A DNA stretch of 43,681 nt, taken from positions 1-43,681 of the forward strand of contig REDJ01000122.1 of the NCBI GenBank assembly GCA_007693555.1. Reading direction: 5' to 3'. The number at the start of each line of letters is the position of its first letter. Within the stretch, counting starts at the first letter, position 1. This document shows, one piece after another, positions 7,309 through 16,539 of the stretch. The position numbers and the translations under genes were made by a program. The notes below the pieces were generated by a model. It was not told the origin of the DNA. It made no database searches and saw only the letters and a list, made by a program, of their open reading frames with translations. The DNA is from Bacteroidota bacterium. Its GTDB lineage: Bacteria > Bacteroidota > Bacteroidia > Bacteroidales > UBA7960.

Positions 7309-10300
7309 CTATTGTTTAATCTGTAGTTTTTTAACCATAACATCTCCTTCTCCATAAACATGTACCAGGTACATCCCGGTATGAAGTTCGCCTATGGGAA
7401 TATTTATTTCCGATTTCCCGGCTGTCAGATTTTCATAGACCACTCGGCCGAGAAGGTCAGTAATAAGAACCTTACTCATGGGTGAAGCTGATGAAATAAT
7501 AATATACGAGCTGGCAGGATTCGGATAAAGTAAAAAATCACCATCAACTGCCTGCAAGTCATCCAAATCATCCATGCCGGTAACAATAACCTCCACCTGC
7601 TTCTGAACCATATCCTTACCACAGTTGTAAAAAGCAGTAAGGGTAACGGTAAATGTCTGGGATTCTTCCACATCATAGTCGTGCGTTACTTCATGGCCCC
7701 ATCCGAGAGTGCCATCGCCAAATTCCCACTGATAGCCTGCAGCATCTTCAAGAGCAGTAAAGGTTACAACTGTACCATCTGCTACAAATTCGAAATCAGG
7801 TTCCATTACACATTCAATGGTAATGCTGAATTCATAAACGGCATCCACACAACCACTGCCAAGGGTTAAAGTTATGTCGTATGTACCGATTGCTTCATAC
7901 ACATGATACACATTGGCTTCGTCAGATGTATTACCATCGCCGAAGTCCCACTCAAGGGATGAATAGTTTTCAGCATTTGCGCTGAAGAATACTTCCAGGT
8001 CAAGGATCTCAGTATAGGGATCTGCAACAGGTTGTGCAGCAACATCTTCAATGATCTTCACATCATCAACAAAAATATAGTAACGTCCTGAGGTACCGCC
8101 ATCGGTATGCCATCCAAAATAATAGATACCGTCTTCTTCCACAGTAAACTGGTAGGATGCATGCAGGTAGGCATTGCTGTTAAACTGAGGCAGGTCGATG
8201 AGCAAAACATCCATGGCTGAATGATCATTATCTGTACCCATATAAACTGCCAGGTTTTCGGTTGAGAACCATGAGCGGTACCAGAAGGAAATCTCGTAGC
8301 ATTTTCCTGCTTCCAGGTAGAAGCAATCGCTGATGGCCCAGTCGTCATTTGCAGTATTACCTCCGGCACCGTCAGTTCTGATAGCCAGTGCCTGTGTTCC
8401 TGTATTGGATTGTCCTGCACCTTCATAAACATGCCATTCATTTACCCCTGCAAGACTTTGCACGGTCCATCCGCTGAAATCCTCATCGGCTTCAAAGCCC
8501 ATGTTATAATCGGAGTGCAGGAAAGAGTCAACCGTAAGGGTATCATTTGTTGGGTTCTGATCATCCTCGTTGGTGATATAAAAGTTAAGATGATACAACT
8601 CATAGGCGTCAAGAACAAACCCATCACTGAAGCTTACCCAGGCTGTTTCGCCTGCTTCAAGAGTAAAGTCCGTTGTAAACTGAATGGGGTCGGCATGATC
8701 AATTTCCATGGCTACGGAAATCTGACTAACCTCTTCGGTGCCTGCATTCCAGATACGAAGCTGAATTTCATCAACATCCTGCAGCACGCAGTTTTCATCC
8801 TTGATTCTTTCAGCTCTGAAATTCAGCAGTGCCAGATCCTGATCAAACACCTGGTAAACAGTAATGTCATCTATGTGCATTCCGAATTGATCGGCCGGAC
8901 CATAGGCATGCCAGCCAAAATAATACTCACCGCTTTCTTCTACTGTAAATTCCACCTCGGCTTTCAGGTAGTTAGGATTGGATATTTCACCCAAATCGAT
9001 AAGCGTAATATTCATGGATGATGAATGTTGTGTATTACCCAGCATAAGTTTTAAACTCTCAGGAAAATTAGTTGCTCGGTTTTTATACCAGAAGCTTATA
9101 TTGTAGGTATTGCCTTCCTGAAGATTGAAACATGGACTGAACAACCAGTCGTTGCTTGGGCTGCTGGTCTGGTTTGAAAAATAGGCAAAGGAAAAACTGC
9201 CGCTATGTGCATGAACAGGATCTTCGTATAACTCCCACTCTGTTCCATCATTATTTCCATCTTCCACCAGCCAGTCAGAAAAGTCTTCATGTTCTTCAAA
9301 CCCCATTGTATACTGACCTTCATTTGCCAGGTCGTGGGATGACAAAAGAACAGGAACATCCATAAGCCCGTCATTACCGGCATACTCATCATTTTCAAGC
9401 ATGGTCCAAACACTGATTACATTATCTTCCTGTTGGGTAAGATCAAGAGTTGATGTGAAAGTGTATGCAATTACTTCTTTGTAATCAAGACTTTGTGAAA
9501 TGGTTTCCACAACCGGATCGGCATCATTGAGGCTGTATGCGATCTGGAAATTGGAAATGGTTTGCAATCCGAAATTTTTAACCTCCACTATCAGTTCTTC
9601 TTCATCAGAAAAACTACATGAAGCACCCGGGGAAATGATGCGAGTAACACCGGCATCAAAATCATAAAGATTTTTAATGTCAATATCTGTAATGTGCATA
9701 ATATACTGCTGGGGATCGTTGATATTGCCTGTTGTCGCATAGAAGGCAAGAATGATTTCCTGTCCGGCGTAATCAGGAATGGAAAAGCTAACAGGTTGTA
9801 AAGATCCCGAAAGATTATTCTCTGCAGTAATTGCAGCGGCTTCTTCCCACGTTTCGCCACAATCGGGTGAAATCATTATAGCTAGTTTATCATCACTACC
9901 CATTTGTTGTCCTCCCATCAGGTATTCATTGGCAGCCCTGAGTTCTACAACGAGGTTTTCTGTAGCTGTAAATTTGGGTCCTACCATCCAGTCTTCAGTA
10001 CCCAAACCGGCAAAATAAACATTGGCTGTTCGTGCACCGTCAAAATTGGCACCTTGCCAATCAGTATCCATTGCCACACGCGGATAATCCTTTCCGCGGG
10101 CTTCATACCAGCCTGGATAAAGATCACCGAGGTTATTCCAGAAAAAGCCCATGAAGTTCATAAAAGGTAATGGCAATTCAAGTGGCTCAGCATTATTAAT
10201 TTTTACAGGCCTCAAAGCATTGGTATAGGGGAATTCATCACCTGGCAGTTCTGTTTCTACATAAAAGGTATATTCACCATAAGCTGTTCCGTCAACGAAG

Positions 10301-11139
10301 CCAACATGTACACTGCCTTCTTCACCCGGAGCAAGGGTTCCTTCGTATATACCGAAGTAGTTTTCGTTTATAGCGCCTCTTACCCTTACCCTCACAGGTA
10401 CAGACGAAATGGGATCCAGGCCGTCATTTCTAATCAGTACGGTTATCGGTGTTTGTTCTTCAAAACAGGTATTAGCAACAGGAGAGAGTAATTCCAATGG
10501 CATGGCATCATAAGCAACAGCGTTCTTAATTATAATATCGTCAAGATGAAAAGCTGCAATACTATTGGGTTCCTGTCCGTTGGAAGCATAGAATGCAAGA
10601 TGTATAAGCTGCCCTGCAAACTCACTCAGGTCAAACTGATATCTCTGCAGTTCCCAACCCGGTGTATTTCCCAGCTTAAAGGAATGCACAAGGTGTGAGA
10701 AATCAAACTCTTCGGTATTGGTAGAAACCAGAACCGAAATGCTGTCATTGAAAGCAAGGTTGCCTGTAACCGGATCATCCCAGAAACGGCTTAAAGCAGC
10801 CTTAAAGGATACCACGGTGGTTTCGGTTGCCATAAACTGCGGGCTTATAATCCATTCATCTCTTAACCCAATAAAAGAAAACCTCACAGCAGCGGTTTTG
10901 CTGTCATGAATCTGATCAGCACTGAACCATGCACCTCCTGAATATTGAGGCTGCAAATAGCCCTTCCCCTCCTGCCAGCCAGGGTAAATTTCTGAAAGAT
11001 TAACACCGGTAAATTCTTCAAAATCAACAAACTGCGGCAATTCCTGCAAACTGCCATCTTTTGGTGTTATCTGTGCATTAAGCAGAGTTGAACCGGCAGT
11101 TATCAAAAAAATCACTAAATAAGTAAATTTTAACCTCAT
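7309..11139 (-). CDS. Type IX secretion cargo: four choice-of-anchor J-like modules, two PKD domains, sorting tail
   Basis: The 1276-residue secreted protein has a Sec signal peptide (residues 1-22, ending NAQ). Four beta-rich modules of the choice-of-anchor J/MAM-like type follow: about 36-207 and 325-492 (each with a YPGW motif), then about 608-765 and 876-1030 (each opening with MGFE and containing ISFWY and GWH). Spacer immunoglobulin-like segments lie between them. Two PKD domains follow (WDFGDG at 1064-1069, WEFGDG at 1138-1143). The T9SS type A sorting domain is at about 1200-1276 (LLYPNPAS at 1203-1210, GMYLVHVYGEG near 1255). No enzymatic domain is visible; I infer an adhesin or matrix-like surface protein. 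It is transcribed alone from a probable promoter at 11192-11199. Confidence 0.9.
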   Translation of the reverse strand: MRLKFTYLVIFLITAGSTLLNAQITPKDGSLQELPQFVDFEEFTGVNLSEIYPGWQEGKGYLQPQYSGGAWFSADQIHDSKTAAVRFSFIGLRDEWIISPQFMATETTVVSFKAALSRFWDDPVTGNLAFNDSISVLVSTNTEEFDFSHLVHSFKLGNTPGWELQRYQFDLSEFAGQLIHLAFYASNGQEPNSIAAFHLDDIIIKNAVAYDAMPLELLSPVANTCFEEQTPITVLIRNDGLDPISSVPVRVRVRGAINENYFGIYEGTLAPGEEGSVHVGFVDGTAYGEYTFYVETELPGDEFPYTNALRPVKINNAEPLELPLPFMNFMGFFWNNLGDLYPGWYEARGKDYPRVAMDTDWQGANFDGARTANVYFAGLGTEDWMVGPKFTATENLVVELRAANEYLMGGQQMGSDDKLAIMISPDCGETWEEAAAITAENNLSGSLQPVSFSIPDYAGQEIILAFYATTGNINDPQQYIMHITDIDIKNLYDFDAGVTRIISPGASCSFSDEEELIVEVKNFGLQTISNFQIAYSLNDADPVVETISQSLDYKEVIAYTFTSTLDLTQQEDNVISVWTMLENDEYAGNDGLMDVPVLLSSHDLANEGQYTMGFEEHEDFSDWLVEDGNNDGTEWELYEDPVHAHSGSFSFAYFSNQTSSPSNDWLFSPCFNLQEGNTYNISFWYKNRATNFPESLKLMLGNTQHSSSMNITLIDLGEISNPNYLKAEVEFTVEESGEYYFGWHAYGPADQFGMHIDDITVYQVFDQDLALLNFRAERIKDENCVLQDVDEIQLRIWNAGTEEVSQISVAMEIDHADPIQFTTDFTLEAGETAWVSFSDGFVLDAYELYHLNFYITNEDDQNPTNDTLTVDSFLHSDYNMGFEADEDFSGWTVQSLAGVNEWHVYEGAGQSNTGTQALAIRTDGAGGNTANDDWAISDCFYLEAGKCYEISFWYRSWFSTENLAVYMGTDNDHSAMDVLLIDLPQFNSNAYLHASYQFTVEEDGIYYFGWHTDGGTSGRYYIFVDDVKIIEDVAAQPVADPYTEILDLEVFFSANAENYSSLEWDFGDGNTSDEANVYHVYEAIGTYDITLTLGSGCVDAVYEFSITIECVMEPDFEFVADGTVVTFTALEDAAGYQWEFGDGTLGWGHEVTHDYDVEESQTFTVTLTAFYNCGKDMVQKQVEVIVTGMDDLDDLQAVDGDFLLYPNPASSYIIISSASPMSKVLITDLLGRVVYENLTAGKSEINIPIGELHTGMYLVHVYGEGDVMVKKLQIKQ

Positions 11140-11191
11140 AATCTTTTACTTTTTGGTAAATATTAATTAGTGTTTGAAAACATAAATTGTA

Positions 11192-11199
11192 CAAAAATA
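11192..11199 (-). promoter_or_regulatory. Candidate -7 box (TATTTTTG) for the T9SS cargo gene
   Basis: The reverse strand reads TATTTTTG, a TAnnTTTG match, about 52 bases before the ATG at 11139. Confidence 0.42.
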
Positions 11200-11369
11200 A
11201 AGCAAAGTAAGATTTTAAAAAATTTTAATTTTTACTAAAATAAGCAGTTTCGCAGCTTTTTTGACTTACTCAATCGAAGCAGGGATAAACAATCGACTAA
11301 CCCCTATGGAAAGATCAAAAAAAATTATGGTTTAAAATTTGCGGATGAATAATTAATTTTTCAAAATTG

Positions 11370-11377
11370 TATATTTG
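11370..11377 (+). promoter_or_regulatory. Candidate -7 box (TATATTTG) for the tamB-tamL operon
   Basis: TATATTTG matches TAnnTTTG and lies 78 bases before the tamB ATG at 11456. A TTTG at 11338-11341 is upstream but about 8 bases further away than the usual -33 spacing. Confidence 0.42.
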
Positions 11378-11455
11378 TCAGGTTTTGTTTATCAAACAAA
11401 GCCAGATACATGACGTTGATTTTATTATAACGAAAAGCCAACACATTATACTCCA

Positions 11456-14400
11456 ATGGCAATAATCAAAAGCAGAATTAAACTCTTGTTGAGAAGAATC
11501 ATCAGGATTCTGGCATGGATTATTGCTTCTTTTCTCTTGCTTTTTCTTATTATCACAGTATTATTGCAATTTTCGTCTGTTCAAACCTGGATCACCGGAC
11601 ATATAACTTCATCTCTCAGCCGGCAAACACAAACTACGATAGAAATTGACAGGGTATCCTTACGTTTTCCTAAAACGGTAGGTTTAAAGGGTATATATGT
11701 AGAAGATTATGAAGGAGATACTCTTCTGTATGCAGGAAGTATATTCGTTGATGTGGGTATGATGGGTTTGCTGCGAAACAAGGTAAATGTGAATAAGCTT
11801 GAACTGGAAAACATTACAGCCAATATGCTGCGGCAGAAGCCCGACACTGTTTTCAATTTTCAGTTTTTGATTGATGCATTTGCATCAACCGAAAACGGTG
11901 ATACACTTCCGAAAGAAGAATACGTTGAGCCGAATGATCAGGGGAGTGAATGGCAAATCAATATTGACAGGGTTTCTCTCAGGAATATCCGCTACCGGCT
12001 TATTGACCATTTTTCAGGTATCGACCTGCAAACTTCATTAACCAGCTTTGATACCCGTTTGCGCCGGGCTGATATTCTCAATGAACGCTATCACACAGAA
12101 GATATCGTTATAGACGAGTTAAGTGTTGTTATGAATATGTCGGAACCTTCTGTTCCTTCGCCACCCAGAGCTGATGATGCAGAAATGGCCGAACTTGATA
12201 TTGCTGCTACAGCACTAAATCTTTCAAGTATCGTATTTACATTTGCAAGCTATGACGGCACTCTTATGGATATAAGTGCCGCAAAGCTGGAAGCATTTCC
12301 CCGGAATATTCAGCTTCACGACTTTATTATCGACTTACAAAGCTTATCAGCAGAACAATTGATTGCGGATTTCATTTTCCCTCCATCTGAGCCGGCAGAC
12401 ACCGTTACCATTGCCCATGATCAGCCGGAAAATGATGGATTTTCATTTCGTTTTGCGGATGTAATGGACTGGAATATCATCCTTGATGAACTGAGCATTA
12501 AAGAATCTGCTTTCAGTATGCAGGATGGGTCAGGGCAAAGCAACCCGCATGAATTTGATGCGCAAAATATAAGAATGGCTAACCTTGAACTTCAAGCCCG
12601 TAACATCATTGTAAAACCGGAAAGATTAAAAATAGACCTTTTGCAACTGGGTGCCGGCTTCTCAGATCAGTTCCGGTTAAAGAATCTACACGCCAATATT
12701 GACCTTGCAGGAAGTTCATCCATAAAAAATTTCCGGCTGGAAACCGGAGAAAGTTTGCTGGCTCTTCATCTCACCAGCCCGGGAAGTTTCCTGGATATTT
12801 CTTCAGAAATGTTGCCCGATTATACACTTGATTTAGAAATTGAACCCAGTCACCTGAATAGAGACCTTGCATACCTGGTGCCTGCCATGAATGAATTTTA
12901 CTTCAACTGGCCGGGTAACAAAGGGGCAAGACTTGGAGGAAGTATAAACGGAACTTTGAATGATTTAAAGATTGACAGCTTATGGGCAACGGGTCCGGAT
13001 TTCTTCACAACTTATCTTGATGGCAGAATTCGCAACATCACTGATCCTGAAAATATATTTTTAAATGATATTTTATTCAGGTTTTTCGCAGCTCCCAAAC
13101 GTTTCCTGGCTAATCTTCCCGATACCCTTGCACCGGAAGGAATTGAGCTGCCAGAATATATTTATGCTGATAACCGCAGTCATGGCTCACTAAAAGACTT
13201 CAAAACACAACTATCTGTTCGAACAGATCTGGGAGATTTTGCTTTCAGAGGAGAGTTGAAGGACTCAGAAGAACAAGAAGCTTTGTTTGATGGCAGGTTT
13301 TTCACCAAAGGTTTTGATTTCGGTAAACTTCTCAGGCAAGCCGAAACCATCCCCGAACCCATTGCCCTTGAACTGGATTTTGAAGGTCAGGGAATTGAAC
13401 CTCAAACCATGCAACTTCTGGCAAACCTTCGAATCAATGACCTGATATATGCCGGTCATCCTTATGAAGAAATTGCCTTTCAATTTGAACTCAAAGACTC
13501 GCTGGCAACTGTGTCGACCCACTACAATGATGAACTTCTCGATTTCGACCTTGATGCATCATATGGGATTTTCTCTGAAGTTCCTGCACTTAAAAGCACT
13601 ATTAATGTTGAATATGCCCGTCTTAAACAGCTGGGGTTAGTGGATAACGATCTGCTGGTTCAGACAAAAGTGGAAACTGATATTGTATTCGATGTCGACG
13701 ATTTCTTCAATGGCTGGCTAACTATTTCAGGAACTAATGTAGCATCTGAGGGTATGATTTACAGGGTACCCGATTTCACGATAAATTCAGAATCAGGTCG
13801 GGATGATTACAATTTAAATGTTACCTCACCACTAATTCGGGCGGGTTATAAAGGAAATATATCGCCGGCAGGAATCCCTGGTATCATTTCAACTCATTTT
13901 ACTCATTATTACGATTTGCCATTTATTGAAGTTTCGGAAGAAGACACTCTTTTACATCAGCAATTTGAGATGTACCTTAACATAATACCCAACGACTTTA
14001 TCAGTTCGGTACTTTTATCCGGGCTTGATTCCTTCGACACTTTGAAGGTAATAATGGGCTACGACAGCAGTATCAGGGATCTTATGGTAGAGGTATCACT
14101 CCCCCATTTAAAATATACAGGCATAGATGCTGATGAGCTTCTGCTGAGCATAATATCCGATGAAACATCACTTGATTTTGACCTTCAACTGAATTCGTTA
14201 ACCATCAGTGATATTACTTTAAATCAGTTTGAACTGATTGGTAAGTTTGAAAATGAAATTCTTGACTTTAACCTGGGAATCAAAGACCCTGAGAACAATC
14301 CCTTTTACGCATTTGCCGGAACCGTGGAATTAGCTGATACGCTTTACAGGCTGCAATTTACCAGAGAAGGACTCCTGCTAAATGGAGAATCGTGGAATAT

Positions 14401-16537
14401 CCCCTCTGATAATTTAATTGTCTGGGGTCCGCAATACCTATTCATCCAAAACTTCAGACTTGAAAGCGAGGGGCGCGCCCTCACAGCCCAAAACCGTGAA
14501 CATGACGCTGAATATCCTATTATCGACATCGAATTCCGGCAGATTGACATTGGACGACTGACCGAATTTGCCGAGAACCAGGTCCCCCCGCTGGGTGGTA
14601 TTTTTAACGGAGAACTCAGCCTGATGAATATCTTTGAACATCCTGCATTTGTAGCAGATCTATCTGTTAGTGGTTTCACCTATGGAGGGGAAATGATCGG
14701 AGATATTACCCTGAAAGCAGAAAATCCGGTTGAAGACCGCTTCGACCTTTTTGCCTCAATACAAAGTGAAGTTACCAGTTTGTTGATCTCCGGAAATTAT
14801 ACTGTGGGTGACTCACCGGGAATTGATATGGATGTTGACCTTGAGAGACTCGACCTGCCCAGTTTTGAAGGATTTACTGCGGGCAACCTAACCCACCTGA
14901 GGGGATATCTTGCAGGAAAAATGAAGATAACCGGCACAACTGAATCACCCAACATTTCCGGTGAAATCAATATCAACGAAACATCTTTCAGGGTGCCGGC
15001 GCTCAATGCAGGATATTTTTTAAGAAGTGAAAGAATCATCTTTGACAGGCAAAATATCAGGCTTCAAAACATAGCACTGGAAGATTCTACAGGGCGGCGT
15101 GCAAATTTAAACGGAACCATAAACTATGCAGATTTTAATGAACTGGTCTTAAATCTCGATTTGAGTTCAAGAAACTTTCTGCTCATGAATGTTTCACGGG
15201 GACAGAATCCACTATACTACGGCCGGATACTTATGGATACTGATTTGCGTTTACGTGGCAGCCAGGTTAATCCTGTGGTGGAAGGCAGGCTTAAGCTCAA
15301 TGAAGGATCCAATTTCACACTTACTCTTCCCCAAACCATGCCCGAAGCAATTGGAGACGAAGGAGTTGTAGAGTTTATTCAATTCAGAGATACTTTGTTT
15401 TATGAAATGGCAAGAGAAACCGCCCCACCCGATGAACTGCGCTCATCTTTCGAAATCCTGGATGTAAGTGTGAATGTGGAATTAGACCCGCTAACGGATG
15501 TAAGAATTATTATCGATGAATTTGCCGGTGATTTCATCGAAGTTATTGGAGGTGGGTTGCTTAGTTTTGGAATTGATCCGGGAGGAAGAATAACTCTTTC
15601 CGGCCGATATGAAATTGCCGATGGTGAATACCTGCTTACATTTTATGATGTGATCCGCAGAAACTTCAGGATTCAAAGCGGTAGCAATATTGTATGGACC
15701 GGCGATCCACTGGATGCCAATGTTGACATTACAGCTGTCTATACTCACCGTACCAGCGCACGTGAACTTATGGCCAACCAGATGAGTGCCGGGCAGGAAC
15801 AGCCTGTTGCTATGCGGCAACAATATCCATTCCTGGTCTACCTGAAAATGAAAGGGAATCTCATGGAACCCGAGATAAGTTTTGAACTAGATCTTCCTCC
15901 CGAACACAGGAATGCAATGGATGGCGCAATCATGGCAAGAATTAACCAGATCAACCAGAATGAATCGGAGCTTAATAAACAAGTATTTGCCTTATTAATT
16001 CTGGGAAGTTTTATAGAGGAAAACCCGTTTGCAGCAATTACAGGCGGGGGCGGTGGTGGTATTACTGCAACTGCGAGGACATCAGCCAGCCAGATCCTTT
16101 CACAGCAGCTAAACAGGATCTCTGACCGTTATATTCGTGGTGTAGATATTAATTTTGAAGTGGAGTCCTTTGTTGATTTCACCAATGGAGAAGCAGCAGG
16201 CCGCACTGAACTCCAGATGGAAGTTTCACGAGACTTTTTTAATGACAGGGTCAGAATTACAGTTGGTGGAAATATTGAACTGGAAGATGAAACACGCCGT
16301 CGGGAAGCAAATGAAATAGCGGGCGACTTTAATATCGAATACCTTCTTACTCCTGCAGGAAATCTTATCCTGAGAGGTTTCAGAAAAAAGAACTACGGTG
16401 ATATTTTTGACGACCAGGTAATTGAAACAGGTATAGCTATTATGTTTTCAAGAAGTTACAATCAATTCAGAGAACTCTTCAAAAAAGAAGAGGAAACTAC
16501 CGTTGCAGAACCCGAAGATGAGGATGATATTCCATAA
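11456..16537 (+). CDS. tamB: TamB-like translocation/assembly module protein (first copy)
   Basis: The 1693-residue envelope protein is anchored by one N-terminal membrane helix (about 18-40). A long repetitive beta-rich body follows, as expected for the hydrophobic-groove (AsmA/TamB, bridge-like lipid transfer) fold that spans the periplasm. The conserved TamB (DUF490) C-terminal domain occupies roughly the last 500 residues. Recognisable parts are GRYEIADGEYLLTFYDVI near 1382 and LNKQVFALLILGSF near 1505, followed by a Gly-rich run near 1530. TamB proteins act with an Omp85 partner in outer-membrane protein insertion or in phospholipid transport to the outer membrane. The next gene, tamL, starts 2 bases after the stop, so the two are probably translationally coupled and work as a pair. 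Confidence 0.93.
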   Translation: MAIIKSRIKLLLRRIIRILAWIIASFLLLFLIITVLLQFSSVQTWITGHITSSLSRQTQTTIEIDRVSLRFPKTVGLKGIYVEDYEGDTLLYAGSIFVDVGMMGLLRNKVNVNKLELENITANMLRQKPDTVFNFQFLIDAFASTENGDTLPKEEYVEPNDQGSEWQINIDRVSLRNIRYRLIDHFSGIDLQTSLTSFDTRLRRADILNERYHTEDIVIDELSVVMNMSEPSVPSPPRADDAEMAELDIAATALNLSSIVFTFASYDGTLMDISAAKLEAFPRNIQLHDFIIDLQSLSAEQLIADFIFPPSEPADTVTIAHDQPENDGFSFRFADVMDWNIILDELSIKESAFSMQDGSGQSNPHEFDAQNIRMANLELQARNIIVKPERLKIDLLQLGAGFSDQFRLKNLHANIDLAGSSSIKNFRLETGESLLALHLTSPGSFLDISSEMLPDYTLDLEIEPSHLNRDLAYLVPAMNEFYFNWPGNKGARLGGSINGTLNDLKIDSLWATGPDFFTTYLDGRIRNITDPENIFLNDILFRFFAAPKRFLANLPDTLAPEGIELPEYIYADNRSHGSLKDFKTQLSVRTDLGDFAFRGELKDSEEQEALFDGRFFTKGFDFGKLLRQAETIPEPIALELDFEGQGIEPQTMQLLANLRINDLIYAGHPYEEIAFQFELKDSLATVSTHYNDELLDFDLDASYGIFSEVPALKSTINVEYARLKQLGLVDNDLLVQTKVETDIVFDVDDFFNGWLTISGTNVASEGMIYRVPDFTINSESGRDDYNLNVTSPLIRAGYKGNISPAGIPGIISTHFTHYYDLPFIEVSEEDTLLHQQFEMYLNIIPNDFISSVLLSGLDSFDTLKVIMGYDSSIRDLMVEVSLPHLKYTGIDADELLLSIISDETSLDFDLQLNSLTISDITLNQFELIGKFENEILDFNLGIKDPENNPFYAFAGTVELADTLYRLQFTREGLLLNGESWNIPSDNLIVWGPQYLFIQNFRLESEGRALTAQNREHDAEYPIIDIEFRQIDIGRLTEFAENQVPPLGGIFNGELSLMNIFEHPAFVADLSVSGFTYGGEMIGDITLKAENPVEDRFDLFASIQSEVTSLLISGNYTVGDSPGIDMDVDLERLDLPSFEGFTAGNLTHLRGYLAGKMKITGTTESPNISGEININETSFRVPALNAGYFLRSERIIFDRQNIRLQNIALEDSTGRRANLNGTINYADFNELVLNLDLSSRNFLLMNVSRGQNPLYYGRILMDTDLRLRGSQVNPVVEGRLKLNEGSNFTLTLPQTMPEAIGDEGVVEFIQFRDTLFYEMARETAPPDELRSSFEILDVSVNVELDPLTDVRIIIDEFAGDFIEVIGGGLLSFGIDPGGRITLSGRYEIADGEYLLTFYDVIRRNFRIQSGSNIVWTGDPLDANVDITAVYTHRTSARELMANQMSAGQEQPVAMRQQYPFLVYLKMKGNLMEPEISFELDLPPEHRNAMDGAIMARINQINQNESELNKQVFALLILGSFIEENPFAAITGGGGGGITATARTSASQILSQQLNRISDRYIRGVDINFEVESFVDFTNGEAAGRTELQMEVSRDFFNDRVRITVGGNIELEDETRRREANEIAGDFNIEYLLTPAGNLILRGFRKKNYGDIFDDQVIETGIAIMFSRSYNQFRELFKKEEETTVAEPEDEDDIP

Positions 16538-16539
16538 AA

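Larger units (their letters stand above)
11140..11455. other. Divergent promoter region between the T9SS cargo gene and tamB
   Basis: This 316-base AT-rich spacer has no coding potential that I can support. It holds one TAnnTTTG box for each divergent gene, at 11192-11199 (minus) and 11370-11377 (plus). Confidence 0.5.

Noticed and set aside
8410-9021. 203-codon plus-strand open frame
   Set aside because: It is fully antisense to the T9SS cargo gene, whose domains are clear; the translated product has no recognisable features.
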